From: Candidatus Gottesmanbacteria bacterium RIFOXYB1_FULL_47_11
Lineage (GTDB): Bacteria > Patescibacteriota > Microgenomatia > UBA10105 > UBA927
Assembly: GCA_001779455.1 (NCBI GenBank)
Contig: MFKE01000019.1
Span: 33,201 to 78,785, forward strand
Direction of reading: 5' to 3'
DNA length: 45,585 bases
Part shown: piece by piece, positions 22,996-31,288 of the stretch
How the letters are laid out: each line of letters begins with the position of its first letter
Position numbering within the stretch: the stretch's first letter is position 1
The notes under the pieces: generated by a model
Seen by the model: only the letters and a program-made list of their open reading frames with translations
What the model was told of the DNA's origin: nothing
The model's database searches: none
Made by a program: the position numbers and the translations under genes

Positions 22996-23517
22996 ATGGA
23001 ACATGTTGTACTCGTTGATGATTATAATAAGGTTCTCGGGACGGCGCCGAAGGATACGGTGCACACCACGGATACACCGCTTCACCGCGGATTTTCACTG
23101 TTCGTATTTAACAGGGATAAAGAGCTTCTGGTCACGCGGCGCGCGTACACCAAAAAAACTTTCCCGGGTAAATGGACCAACACCGTCTGCGGGCATCCGC
23201 AGCTTAATGAAGCGCCGGAAGCGGCCGCGCTGCGTCGGCTTAAAGATGAGCTGGGAATGACGGCGGGGAGTGTCCGGGTTGTTGCTCCGTACCGGTACAA
23301 GGTTGCCGATATTCACGGTATTCTGGAAAATGAAATCTGTCCGATCCTTGTAGGGTATGCAAACGATGATCCGCACCCAAACATAGCAGAAGTAGGGCAG
23401 TGGAAATGGATGCCGTGGCGGGAATTCCTGACGGAGACGGCAAATCTACCCGACGAATATTCTCCGTGGTGTATAGAAGAGGCGGTTATACTTCAAAGTA
23501 CTTATTTTAGAAAATAG
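22996..23517 (+). CDS. idi: Isopentenyl-diphosphate delta-isomerase, type 1
   Basis: A 173-residue type 1 IPP isomerase of NUDIX fold. It interconverts isopentenyl and dimethylallyl diphosphate for the synthesis of polyprenyl carriers used in wall and glycan assembly. The active site is complete: Cys65 in WTNTVCGHPQLNE, metal ligands His23, His30 and His67, and Glu111/Glu113 in ENEICP. HRGFSLFVFN is a typical segment. Length matches the E. coli enzyme closely. The gene sits 4 nt after the hypothetical tRNA-linked gene, so it probably depends on the tRNA promoter for transcription. No other isoprenoid synthesis gene is seen, though it fits with uppP and the polyprenyl-using glycosyltransferases elsewhere in the window. 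Confidence 0.95.
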   Translation: MEHVVLVDDYNKVLGTAPKDTVHTTDTPLHRGFSLFVFNRDKELLVTRRAYTKKTFPGKWTNTVCGHPQLNEAPEAAALRRLKDELGMTAGSVRVVAPYRYKVADIHGILENEICPILVGYANDDPHPNIAEVGQWKWMPWREFLTETANLPDEYSPWCIEEAVILQSTYFRK

Positions 23518-23550
23518 TTACTCGTTTTTTTCTTTTCGCAAAGCCCAAAT

Positions 23551-23606
23551 TTGCATTTTCCGGAAAGAGAAGGTAGTATCCTTTTACATAAAAAGGGGGA
23601 TATAGT
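23551..23606 (+). promoter_or_regulatory. Promoter and short leader of the HhH-like protein gene
   Basis: TTGCAT (23551-23556), a 17-nt spacer and TAGTAT (23574-23579) form a promoter with a start near 23586. The roughly 21-nt leader holds GGGGGA as ribosome-binding site 6 nt before the ATG. The A/T-rich hairpin CCTTTT-acat-AAAAAGG at 23580-23596 overlaps the transcription start and is too short to be convincing as a switch. Confidence 0.55.
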
Positions 23607-24101
23607 ATGACGCCTAAATTAGAAATACATTATGATCAGCACATCTTTTTACGTGACGCTTTAAATACGTCTGGTGAACGGTTAGCGCAGGCAAACGTTT
23701 TTTTGGTTACCAGGTCAGATCGCCAACAGGACATAGTAGTTCTTGCGGAAGGTGAAGTAATCGGAAGCCCAGAGGTGATCGGAGACGTACAAACATTACT
23801 CACAAAATACCAAGAGCTTAAGAATGGATTTGGTCTTCCGCCAAATACAGATGTAAAACAAGATGATCTTCTTGAAGGCATTTCGAAAACAACAAAATTA
23901 CGAGATCTTTTTCCGGATTTTGACACCGGCACTCTGAATGCGCTTGCCCGTAAACAAATAACAACTTGGGGGGAGTTAAAGAAATCCGTTAAAAGCAAAC
24001 CCGATACACGCGGGATTTTCGTGACTAGTATCGAGAGGATAGGAAAAAAACGATCGGCTGAGATACTTTCAGCACTCAATAAGTTAAAAAATACTGAGTA
24101 A
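23607..24101 (+). CDS. Hypothetical protein with HhH/alpha-CTD-like C-terminus
   Basis: A 164-residue protein. The N-terminal half is beta-rich (LEIHYDQHIFLRD, ANVFLVTRSDRQQDIVVLAEG) with no known fold. The second half, about residues 96-160, resembles helix-hairpin-helix or RNA polymerase alpha-CTD modules: LRDLFPDFDTGTLNALARKQITTWGELKKS then SIERIGKKRSAEILSAL. Such modules bind DNA without base specificity or mediate protein contacts. It is not recognised as a whole. It has its own promoter and ends 16 nt before the convergent tsaD. A role in transcription or nucleoid binding is a guess. Confidence 0.65.
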   Translation: MTPKLEIHYDQHIFLRDALNTSGERLAQANVFLVTRSDRQQDIVVLAEGEVIGSPEVIGDVQTLLTKYQELKNGFGLPPNTDVKQDDLLEGISKTTKLRDLFPDFDTGTLNALARKQITTWGELKKSVKSKPDTRGIFVTSIERIGKKRSAEILSALNKLKNTE

Positions 24102-24117
24102 GAACTCTGGGTATTTA

Positions 24118-25080
24118 TTAAACCTCCACAGACAAGTCGGGAATGGCCGTCACGGTATGCCAGTCAATGGGTGTTCCGCGAAAGAAGGCGTAAGAAGCGA
24201 TATACACGGCGTTGTCGGTGCACAGCGGAATTGGCGGAGCAATTGCCTCAGGGATTTTTTCGCGAAGACGTAAATTTGCAGATACACCGCCTGACAACAT
24301 AATCGTGTTTGCGTGATAGTGTCGGGCGGCTGCTCGGGTTTTGGAAACCAATACATCGGTAATTGCCTCCTGTACTTCATACGCAAGCCCGGCAATAAAT
24401 TCCTCAGAATGATTTTCCTCTTTTTGCCATGCGCGCAATATTGCGGTTTTGAGTCCCGAGAAGGAAAAATTGAGTGTCTTGTCATACATCAGTGGTCGGG
24501 GAAGCTTGACCGCTGACGCATTGACGCGCTGACGCATTGAAGCTTCTTGTATAGCGACTCCGCCGCGGGAGCCAAAACCTAATAGCCGGGCGGTTTTATC
24601 AAACGCTTCACCCGCCGCATCATCCAGCGTGCCGCCGAGCCATTTGAGATCTTTTGGCGATGACATAAGAAATAATTCGGTGTGGCCGCCGGAAACAACA
24701 AGAGAGATAGCGGGAAAAATAATGTTGTTATTTATAAAATTCGCGTACATGTGAGCCAGCACGTGGTTCACCGGAATTATCGGTTTACCGCTCACCATAG
24801 CCATGGTTTTTGCTGTTTCCACACCGACCAACAGTGACCCGATGAGACCCGGCCCGATGGTAACAGCAATTGCATCGTATTCAACGTTTTTTGTCGCTTC
24901 TGTTATCGTAGGAATGATTACTTTGAGCTGCTCCCGCGCTGCTACCTCCGGGACGATTCCCCCATACTTTTCATGCATTGCCGCTGATGACGCGATGACG
25001 CTGCTTATGACTTTTGTACCATTATCAACGACAGCGCACGCAGTTTCATCACACGACGATTCAATAGCTAATATTTTCAT
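24118..25080 (-). CDS. tsaD: tRNA threonylcarbamoyladenosine synthase subunit TsaD
   Basis: A 320-residue TsaD/Kae1/Gcp protein. It completes t6A37 of tRNAs that read ANN codons, with TsaB, TsaC and TsaE in bacteria. Family marks: MKILAIESSCDETA at the start, HEKYGGIVPEVAAREQ, the metal-binding His106 and His110 (VNHVLAHMYA), GHTELFLM, and the late CTDNAVYIA with the metal-binding Asp. Length is normal. The start at 25080 lies in the TGA stop of the upstream membrane-protein gene (ATGA overlap); the longer frame adds only residues from that overlap. The product acts on tRNA-Ile among others, one of which is encoded in this window. Confidence 0.96.
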   Translation of the reverse strand: MKILAIESSCDETACAVVDNGTKVISSVIASSAAMHEKYGGIVPEVAAREQLKVIIPTITEATKNVEYDAIAVTIGPGLIGSLLVGVETAKTMAMVSGKPIIPVNHVLAHMYANFINNNIIFPAISLVVSGGHTELFLMSSPKDLKWLGGTLDDAAGEAFDKTARLLGFGSRGGVAIQEASMRQRVNASAVKLPRPLMYDKTLNFSFSGLKTAILRAWQKEENHSEEFIAGLAYEVQEAITDVLVSKTRAAARHYHANTIMLSGGVSANLRLREKIPEAIAPPIPLCTDNAVYIASYAFFRGTPIDWHTVTAIPDLSVEV

Positions 25081-25385
25081 AAAAAGAAATAATAGTATGA
25101 CCACGATAAGATACTAAACACAAAAATTAGTACTGTGATAGTCCCTATTGTTGCGAAGCGATTTTTTTTTAAACAATACATAGCCAGAACGATTTCCAAC
25201 GCCGCAATAGCATATGTGACTCCCGAACGCCATGGATACGGCAAACGGTATCCTGATTGTTTAACGAACACAGAAGAGAGGACATTTATAATTCCACTAT
25301 CTTGAAAAATATCACGCATCATATGAACGCCAGATAAAAATAGAACAAAATATAGCCAATATCGTTGCACAGGTTTTAGTTTCAT
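25077..25385 (-). CDS. Small hypothetical membrane protein (three helices)
   Basis: A 102-residue protein with hydrophobic segments at about residues 9-24, 53-70 and 77-100, joined by short basic loops (KKNR). No motif points to a function. It begins 3 nt after the stop of the MFS gene and its own stop overlaps the tsaD start by 4 nt, so it belongs to this minus-strand operon. Composition is AT-rich, as usual for membrane proteins. It could be a DoxX-like or quorum-type small protein, but the match is not good enough to name. Confidence 0.7.
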   Translation of the reverse strand: MKLKPVQRYWLYFVLFLSGVHMMRDIFQDSGIINVLSSVFVKQSGYRLPYPWRSGVTYAIAALEIVLAMYCLKKNRFATIGTITVLIFVFSILSWSYYYFFL

Positions 25386-25388
25386 AAA

Positions 25389-26543
25389 CTATGCTTTCTG
25401 CATTTGTTTTAATTTGAAATTGATATATAACACGGATAGCATGCAGAACTGAACGACAATTAAAGCATTGGCCGGTCCGTAGGCGTCGGCGATGATACCT
25501 AGTAGTGGCGCAAATATTGCAAAGAACACGCTGCCCAGAAAGGAATTTAATGATCCAAGGGTCGCCCGTTGTTCTTGGGTAAATTCGTTTTGCATAAGCG
25601 AGTTTTTGGCGACAGACGTCGCTCCGTAAAAAATTGATGAGGAAGACATTAGTACCGGTGAGAATAAAGTAGGGACTCCGTATGCGATAAAATTGGCAAC
25701 CCGCGTATATATATTTGCGATAATAAGCATATTATACGCACCGAGCCTCCGGATTATTTTACCGCTGAACCAGAAGCTGATAAACGCGCCGCCGTAGGAA
25801 ATCAATTTAGAAAATCCAATTGCCCAAAGCGGCCAGATTGTGCCGATAAATGCCGCTCCGAATTGAAACGCAGATTCGCCGATTCCGAAACCTAATATAT
25901 CCTGGAGACTGAGGAGCCGGAGAACTTTATTGTTCCATAGGTGCAATGCGGATATTTTAATGTGGGAAAAAATATTCGTGCTTTCCCTCGTCAACCGTTT
26001 TGGATTTGTAAGAAAGAGGGAAATAATCATGCATACTACCTGCGGCGCGACGGACGCCCACATGATGAGAGGGAAAGACCACTGAGCAGCGATGCTTCCG
26101 ATAACCGCGCCGATGGCGAGCGCACCCTGGAACATGGCGCTTGTTTTCCCTAAATAGTGGGCATACAAATCTTTTTTGCCTACCTGAGAGAGAGAATCAT
26201 GGAGAAACGCATCATTATTTCCGCTATACCAGGAACGGGATATTCCCTCAAGGATCGCTCCGGTAAACAGTATCCAATATGATTGACCGATCGCATAAAA
26301 AATTGCGGAAAGTGCTGCAAAAAAAGCACCGCAAAGCACTGTTCTTTTCCTTCCTATCAGATCAGAAAATACTCCTGTCGGAACTTCAAAAATTGCGTTG
26401 GCGGCCATAGTCACGGAAAATAAACTCATCGCCAGTGCGTATGATCCGGTTATTTGTGCAAAATAAATAACCAGGACAGCACTATGGAATTTTAAATCCG
26501 TAAAAAAATTAAACAGCGCAAGCAGTTTGATGTTCCGCTCCAT
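25389..26543 (-). CDS. MFS transporter
   Basis: A 384-residue major facilitator protein with about 11-12 membrane helices. The loop between helices 2 and 3, GVFSDLIGRKRTVL, is the MFS signature (G-x-x-x-D-x-x-G-R-K/R). FEVPTGVFSD is typical of drug or metabolite exporters of the DHA1 type. Substrate cannot be told. It lies 9 nt after the cytidylyltransferase gene. A possible -10 (TAAAAT, 26555-26550) ends exactly 6 nt before the ATG, so it may also have its own leaderless start, though no -35 or TG extension supports it. Neighbours (VanW, cytidylyltransferase, tsaD) do not suggest a shared function. Confidence 0.88.
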   Translation of the reverse strand: MERNIKLLALFNFFTDLKFHSAVLVIYFAQITGSYALAMSLFSVTMAANAIFEVPTGVFSDLIGRKRTVLCGAFFAALSAIFYAIGQSYWILFTGAILEGISRSWYSGNNDAFLHDSLSQVGKKDLYAHYLGKTSAMFQGALAIGAVIGSIAAQWSFPLIMWASVAPQVVCMIISLFLTNPKRLTRESTNIFSHIKISALHLWNNKVLRLLSLQDILGFGIGESAFQFGAAFIGTIWPLWAIGFSKLISYGGAFISFWFSGKIIRRLGAYNMLIIANIYTRVANFIAYGVPTLFSPVLMSSSSIFYGATSVAKNSLMQNEFTQEQRATLGSLNSFLGSVFFAIFAPLLGIIADAYGPANALIVVQFCMLSVLYINFKLKQMQKA

Positions 26544-26552
26544 GGAGTCATT

Positions 26553-26975
26553 TTATTCCAATCCGAGGAGCTTCGCCAGCTGGCTGGTTGAAGGGGTGCG
26601 GATTTTGGGTATTTCAATGAGCGTTGCACCGATTTCTTTTGCCTGTTGGGATTTTTTACCTTTTTGAGGGTCTCCTTCGGTAAGCGCGATAACGGCAGGG
26701 CGCATGGCGCGGACAAATTCGTAATAATCGCGGTCGCCGGCCATTGGGGGCAATGCAATCACTTCATCAACGAATGAGAGAGCTTCGAGCATCTCCTTAC
26801 GTTCCTTCTGTATATGAATGGGGCGCGTGTCGCCCTTCATCCGTCGTACGTTTTCATCGGATTCAAGCGCAACCACTAAATAATCTCCCGAGGATTTCGC
26901 TTGTTTGAGAAACGATATATGGCCGTAGTGTAAGAGATCGAAGCACCCGCCGACGAGGACAATTTTTTTTGTCAT
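26553..26975 (-). CDS. Adenylyl/cytidylyltransferase family protein
   Basis: A 140-residue nucleotidyltransferase of the HxGH superfamily. VLVGGCFDLLHYGHISFLKQA (about residues 6-25) holds the HYGH catalytic motif and the later RTPSTSQLAK is the ST-S motif that binds the nucleotide triphosphate. The size and motifs suit glycerol-3-phosphate cytidylyltransferase or the RfaE2/HldE C-terminal and RibL-like groups, so the sugar or alcohol substrate cannot be named. It is likely to make a CDP- or ADP-activated compound for the envelope or a cofactor. The start at 26975 has AAAGGAG upstream and overlaps the stop of vanW by 4 nt. Confidence 0.85.
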   Translation of the reverse strand: MTKKIVLVGGCFDLLHYGHISFLKQAKSSGDYLVVALESDENVRRMKGDTRPIHIQKERKEMLEALSFVDEVIALPPMAGDRDYYEFVRAMRPAVIALTEGDPQKGKKSQQAKEIGATLIEIPKIRTPSTSQLAKLLGLE

Positions 26976-28351
26976 AACGCTCCTTTTAAGTATACAGCCT
27001 GCCATGGTCGGTATGTGGATGAAAAAGTTTTTTTCTGAAGAGTTTCACCGGCGCGGATAACCGAATAATCAAACGAGGCTTTGGCTCCCCAGGCGGCAAA
27101 ATCCACCTGTTTCACCGTCCCCTTGGGCAGTGTCGGATCATCCTGATAGAGGTCCGGCGGCGGGGGAGCAACATCCCACAATTTTTGATTTGTGATGTAA
27201 GAAACTCTTCCGTCACTTGTGCCGTACAATAAAAACGTCAGGGACGGCACGGAGAGATTTATTTTAGTCTGGATAAGGATATAGCCGGGAGTGTCGTTGG
27301 TAAATTTCAGATCATATGTCGGACCAAAGACGGTTGCATCAAGCCCGGGTTTGTACCCGCCTTCTTCATAGTAATGCACGCGATATGCATGCGGGTGGCG
27401 TTCAACTATTGGGAGTCCAGCCGCCAAGGCGGCGCGGAAGAGGGTCGTACTTACCTGGCATACGCCGCCGCCGTCACCCAGCACCGTGCGGCCTTCTTTA
27501 ATAATGTAGGCAGACTGGTAGCCCGTGGCGGCCGAAATATCGCCGATTGCATCGTTAAACGAAAATGTTTCGCCGGGTTTTATGAGAATCCCGTTTAGGA
27601 GTGAGGCTGCCAGACGTACGTTGTGAATTCTCCCCGCGATGGATCCGCTGAATTCGGAATATCCGGTACCGATTAGTTGTTTGATGCCAAACGTATTGGC
27701 CCGGTCCGTAGTAATTGACGGGTAGACGGCCTCAATCGGTATAAGGACGGTAAGTCTCTGGGAGCCGGTTTTTGCGGCAGAAAAGAATGCTTCGTAAATT
27801 CTTTTTTCCGCTTCGGTCCTGTTGAGTCGCCTTCCTTCTTTGGACGGGCGAAATGCTTTCACCTTCCCATTTTCAAATTGGAACAGCGCCTCATCCGCAG
27901 GTGCGTCTACATGTTTTCCGATCGTATCAAGAGCTGTCCTGATGCGGTCGGTGTTCCACCGGAAATATGGCTGAAGGTTCACGTTCGTTTGAGTGAGCTT
28001 GGTGACAACATTGCTTATTCGAGAAGGCGATCTGCCGACGAGATATGCCTGTGTGGCCGAAAGCGTGGCATCATATCCAAGATCCAAATCCGTGCCGGAA
28101 ATGGTGGCGATGGCGCCGTCGTAACTGAGTTCAAGCTGTGTACTTGAAAACACCGTGTTTCTCGTCAGCCAATACGTCTTCACTTCCTCAGGAGTTTGAC
28201 CGGAAAATGAGATGGTATCGATAGATACATGCGGGTATACACGGCCTTTATAGCGGCGTTCAAATGCCCAACATACAATCACTATAGTTGCGCACACAAT
28301 AAGGGCTGCATATATGGCGAAGGTTTTCGTCTTGTGCTTTACCGGGTGCAT
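26972..28351 (-). CDS. VanW-like membrane-anchored wall protein
   Basis: A 459-residue protein. One N-terminal membrane helix (about residues 11-29) is followed by two repeats related to the PG_4/YoaR N-terminal domain (about 40-200), then a VanW domain (about 240-370) with FSFNDAIGDISAATGY and GDGGGVCQVSTTLFRAAL. A C-terminal region is G5-like and ends in ASFDYSVIRAGETLQKKTF. VanW proteins lie in or near the cell wall and are common in candidate-phyla bacteria; their activity is unknown, but a wall-binding role is suggested by the context (PBPs, glycan enzymes). The minus-strand promoter TATAAT (28366-28361) ends 9 nt before the ATG. Confidence 0.9.
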   Translation of the reverse strand: MHPVKHKTKTFAIYAALIVCATIVIVCWAFERRYKGRVYPHVSIDTISFSGQTPEEVKTYWLTRNTVFSSTQLELSYDGAIATISGTDLDLGYDATLSATQAYLVGRSPSRISNVVTKLTQTNVNLQPYFRWNTDRIRTALDTIGKHVDAPADEALFQFENGKVKAFRPSKEGRRLNRTEAEKRIYEAFFSAAKTGSQRLTVLIPIEAVYPSITTDRANTFGIKQLIGTGYSEFSGSIAGRIHNVRLAASLLNGILIKPGETFSFNDAIGDISAATGYQSAYIIKEGRTVLGDGGGVCQVSTTLFRAALAAGLPIVERHPHAYRVHYYEEGGYKPGLDATVFGPTYDLKFTNDTPGYILIQTKINLSVPSLTFLLYGTSDGRVSYITNQKLWDVAPPPPDLYQDDPTLPKGTVKQVDFAAWGAKASFDYSVIRAGETLQKKTFSSTYRPWQAVYLKGAL

Positions 28352-28383
28352 GATATGATAATTATACCGAATATTTTTTATTT

Positions 28384-30090
28384 ATGGACGACCTGTTGCC
28401 CTCGCCAACTCCATCTTCCGATTCCGGTGATCCACTATCACCATCTCCAACCTCCCCGGCACTTCCGGCGGAGTCTTCGGTGAAGCCGATTTTAGAACCT
28501 CCCATGCCTGCTGCGCCCCCTGCGCAGGACTTGCCCAATCAGGATCAGGTAGCCGTAGATGTTCCGGAAAATCCTCCGCAGGATTGGGGTATAGGTGCGG
28601 TACCGGCCGCGCCGACCCCGGAATCGACTGCACCCGTACCGGAACCGGCCGCTCCGTCACCGGGCGCAATGGGCGGGGAAACACTCGTTATTCCGCCGAC
28701 AGAAGCTCCAAATAATCCGTTTATTCCGCAGGAAAATGCGCCTGCGGCCGGGCCGACAACTTCCGGCAAAAAACCCTTCGGGAAGCGGATTCTGTCCCTA
28801 CTTATGATAATCATTGTACTGGCTCTTCTTGCGGGAGTAGGATATTTCGTGTATGGAAAGTTTTTCGCGCCATCTGCAAAAGGGGCGACACTCGTCTATT
28901 GGGGCCTATGGGAGACAAGTGCGGTTACACAAGGAGTGATTGCGGACTTCCAAGCAGCAAACCCGAATATTAAAGTCGAATATGTCAAACAATCGCCACG
29001 TCAATACCGTGAGCGTCTGCAGGCTGCAATCGCCCGGGGAGATGGGCCGGACGTGTTTGAATTTCATAATACCTGGGTGCCGATGTTCCGGAATGAACTT
29101 ATGGCCGCGCCGCCCGACATTATGACGCCCGCCGAGTTTAGTACGATATTTTATCCGGTGGCCTCAGCGGATCTGGTCGGCGGATCGTCCGTATACGGGA
29201 TGCCCATGATGTTTGACGGTTTGGCTCTCTATTACAATACGGATCTTTTGTCGGCGGCAGGCGTTAATCCGCCGACAACCTGGCCGGAGATGTTGGAAGT
29301 TGTCCCCAAGCTTACGGTTAAAACCGATACGCAAATACAAAAATCCGCAATTGCACTTGGCACGACCGGCAATATTGAGCACTTCAGCGACATTATTGCC
29401 CTTATGATGATGCAGGATGGCGCCCGGTTGATCGCTCCGACCGGCAAAGAAGCGGAAGAGACACTGTTATTTTACCGTAAATTTTCCAATCCGTCCGATC
29501 CGGTATATACATGGAATGACGCGATGGATAATTCCGTCTATGCGTTTGCCACTGGTAAGGTCGCCATGATACTTGCCCCGTCGTGGCGGGTATTTGACGT
29601 GAAGCAAATTAACCCGTCAATCAACTTCAGAACTGGACCCGTTCCGCAATTGCCGGGTAATACCGTCAACTGGGCAAGTTATTGGGTTGAGGGAGTATCG
29701 ACCAAATCCAAAGACCCAACTGCAGCTTGGACATTCGTCAAGTATCTGACGAGTAGCGATGCAGTGATGAAGCTATACGAAGAAGCATCCAAAACGCGGT
29801 TGTTCGGAGAGCCGTATGCACGGGTGGAATTGGGAGCAACACTCGCGGAAGATCCCTATGTCGGTGCGTACATGAAGGGCGCACCGACTGCCAAGTCATT
29901 TCCATTGGCATCGCGCACGTTTGACAACGGATTAAATGACAAATTGATTCAATATCTGACTGACGCGGTGAATGCTGTGGGTGCGGGGACTGCTCCGCAA
30001 CAAGCGCTTGAAACCATGTCACAGGGATTTGCTCAAGTTTTAGGAGACTACGGATTATCAGTCGGAGCTGCCCCGGCAACAACTCCATAG
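28384..30090 (+). CDS. Membrane-tethered ABC-type sugar-binding protein with disordered N-terminal tail
   Basis: A 568-residue protein. Residues 1-135 are Pro/Ala/Ser-rich and probably disordered. A membrane helix lies at about 138-160. Residues 165-560 form a type 1 extracellular solute-binding fold: VYWGLWETSAVTQGVIADFQ, then GDGPDVFEFH, FDGLALYYNTDLL and NWASYWVEGVS. Normal sugar-binding proteins have a signal peptide or lipobox; here the domain is held outside by the helix and the tail lies inside. No ABC permease or ATPase gene is close. The bound sugar is unknown. The protein may feed a transporter coded elsewhere or be a sensor. The next gene starts after 1 nt. Confidence 0.88.
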   Translation: MDDLLPSPTPSSDSGDPLSPSPTSPALPAESSVKPILEPPMPAAPPAQDLPNQDQVAVDVPENPPQDWGIGAVPAAPTPESTAPVPEPAAPSPGAMGGETLVIPPTEAPNNPFIPQENAPAAGPTTSGKKPFGKRILSLLMIIIVLALLAGVGYFVYGKFFAPSAKGATLVYWGLWETSAVTQGVIADFQAANPNIKVEYVKQSPRQYRERLQAAIARGDGPDVFEFHNTWVPMFRNELMAAPPDIMTPAEFSTIFYPVASADLVGGSSVYGMPMMFDGLALYYNTDLLSAAGVNPPTTWPEMLEVVPKLTVKTDTQIQKSAIALGTTGNIEHFSDIIALMMMQDGARLIAPTGKEAEETLLFYRKFSNPSDPVYTWNDAMDNSVYAFATGKVAMILAPSWRVFDVKQINPSINFRTGPVPQLPGNTVNWASYWVEGVSTKSKDPTAAWTFVKYLTSSDAVMKLYEEASKTRLFGEPYARVELGATLAEDPYVGAYMKGAPTAKSFPLASRTFDNGLNDKLIQYLTDAVNAVGAGTAPQQALETMSQGFAQVLGDYGLSVGAAPATTP

Positions 30091-30091
30091 C

Positions 30092-30937
30092 ATGGACGAT
30101 GCGGCGATTGCTACTATCGCATACGCAGATGTGTTTGACTATCCGCTTAGGCGCGATGAACTGGTCCGATGGATGATGTTTGACGGAAAGGTTCCGAAAC
30201 AAGAAAAGCGTTTTTATTATTTACCCGGGCGGACTCATCTCATTGCGATACGGCGTAAGCGGGCAAAGTGGCAACAGGAGAAATGGAGTATTGCCGAGCG
30301 CGTAGCTAGGATATTGTCAATAATTCCCACTCTGCAGCTTATCGGTGTTACCGGCGGGCTTGCGATGGATAATGCCGGCCAACAGGACGATGTCGATTTG
30401 TTTTTTATAGTTTCTGACGGCACTTTATGGGTAAGCCGGTTGTTGGCAACGGTATTGATTGAGTTGTTGGGGATACGCCGGAGGCCAAATGATACCTCGG
30501 TAGCCAACAAAGTGTGTCTCAATATGTTTATGACGGAATGCGGCCTAGCGATTTCTATGGGAGAACGTGATTGTTTTTCGGCACACGAAGTCTTGCAGAT
30601 GCGGCCCCTGTGGGAACGGGGAAATATATATAAAAGATTTTTGAAAGCAAACGGATGGGTGAAGATGTACTTACCGAATGCGTGGAAGGAAAGAGGGAAT
30701 AGTAAATGGTTACCGGTACACAGGAAGGATCAATCAAATATTCTATTTTCTATTCTCGAACCTTTTGCGAAAAAAGCGCAGCTTTGGTATATGAAAAAGC
30801 ACCGCACAAATGAGGTAATCAGCGATACAACTCTCCGTTTTCATCCCAATGATGCACGCCTTTGGATCAAACGAAAGCTTGCCGCGCGCCTGGCACGGTA
30901 TCATATCCCCCTTGACAAGATTTTCTACGCAAGCTAA
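30092..30937 (+). CDS. Nucleotidyltransferase-like hypothetical protein
   Basis: A 281-residue protein. Residues 86-110 contain GVTGGLAMDNAGQQDDVDLF followed by FIV, which has the G-G-x(n)-D-D-x-D shape of the polymerase-beta-like nucleotidyltransferases (GGS..DxD). The first Ser of the motif is Gly, and an acidic pair follows in the right place. No further catalytic Asp is clear. The N-terminal part, beginning IAYADVFDYPLRRDEL, resembles a winged-helix-like lead. This layout occurs in several candidate-phyla proteins of unknown role. It is translated together with the sugar-binding protein (1-nt gap). The groES promoter lies within its last codons. Confidence 0.65.
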   Translation: MDDAAIATIAYADVFDYPLRRDELVRWMMFDGKVPKQEKRFYYLPGRTHLIAIRRKRAKWQQEKWSIAERVARILSIIPTLQLIGVTGGLAMDNAGQQDDVDLFFIVSDGTLWVSRLLATVLIELLGIRRRPNDTSVANKVCLNMFMTECGLAISMGERDCFSAHEVLQMRPLWERGNIYKRFLKANGWVKMYLPNAWKERGNSKWLPVHRKDQSNILFSILEPFAKKAQLWYMKKHRTNEVISDTTLRFHPNDARLWIKRKLAARLARYHIPLDKIFYAS

Positions 30938-30940
30938 AAT
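30912..30940 (+). promoter_or_regulatory. groES-groEL promoter
   Basis: TTGACA (30912-30917), a 17-nt spacer and TAAAAT (30935-30940): the best -35 in the window. It sits inside the 3' end of the preceding gene, and the CIRCE element begins at its -10 box. Confidence 0.85.
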
Positions 30941-30965
30941 AGCACTCATCGTAAAAGAGTGATAA
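30939..30965 (+). promoter_or_regulatory. CIRCE operator (HrcA binding site)
   Basis: ATAGCACTC, a 9-nt spacer, and GAGTGATAA. Compared with the CIRCE consensus (TTAGCACTC-N9-GAGTGCTAA) there is one mismatch in each half. It covers the start of transcription just after the -10 box, as needed for HrcA repression that is released on heat shock. hrcA is not in the window. Confidence 0.9.
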
Positions 30966-30976
30966 AAGGAGGACCC

Positions 30977-31288
30977 ATGACAAAACAAACAATAGTGCCT
31001 TTATTTGATAATGTTCTGATTAAACCCCTCGAGGCAGAGGAAAAACTGCCATCCGGTATTATTCTCCCTGATAGTGCGAAAGAAAAACCCCAAATCGGTC
31101 AGGTGATGGCGGTCGGCCCCGGTAAGTCCTGTTGCAGCGATGGGGATGAAAAATCCTGCGACTGTAGTATGGTCGTCAAAGTCGGAGACAAGGTTATGTA
31201 CAAAAAGTGGGGAGGCAACGAAGTAAAAGTCGGTGGTGAGGAATGGACGATCGTAGAACAAAAAGACATATTAGCAATTGTAAAATAA
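30977..31288 (+). CDS. groES: Co-chaperonin GroES with cysteine-rich loop
   Basis: A 103-residue GroES, the lid of the GroEL folding chamber. Family marks are PLFDNVLIKPLEAEEK, SGIILPDSAKEKPQIGQVMAVGPG, GDKVMYKKWGGNEVKV and the C-terminal DILAIV. After VGPG the usual short loop is replaced by a stretch with four cysteines (Cys52, Cys53, Cys61, Cys63: SCCSDGDEKSCDCS) before VKVGD. Four such thiols could bind a metal or form disulfides in the roof of the lid. The ATG at 30977 has AAAGGAGG 6 nt upstream; a longer frame from 30959 would include that site and is rejected. It is the first gene of a CIRCE-controlled operon. Confidence 0.96.
   Translation: MTKQTIVPLFDNVLIKPLEAEEKLPSGIILPDSAKEKPQIGQVMAVGPGKSCCSDGDEKSCDCSMVVKVGDKVMYKKWGGNEVKVGGEEWTIVEQKDILAIVK

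Noticed and set aside
23577..23606. Hairpin near the start of the 23607 gene as an RNA thermometer
   Set aside because: It is mostly A-T pairs and begins before the expected transcription start, so most of one arm would not be in the RNA.
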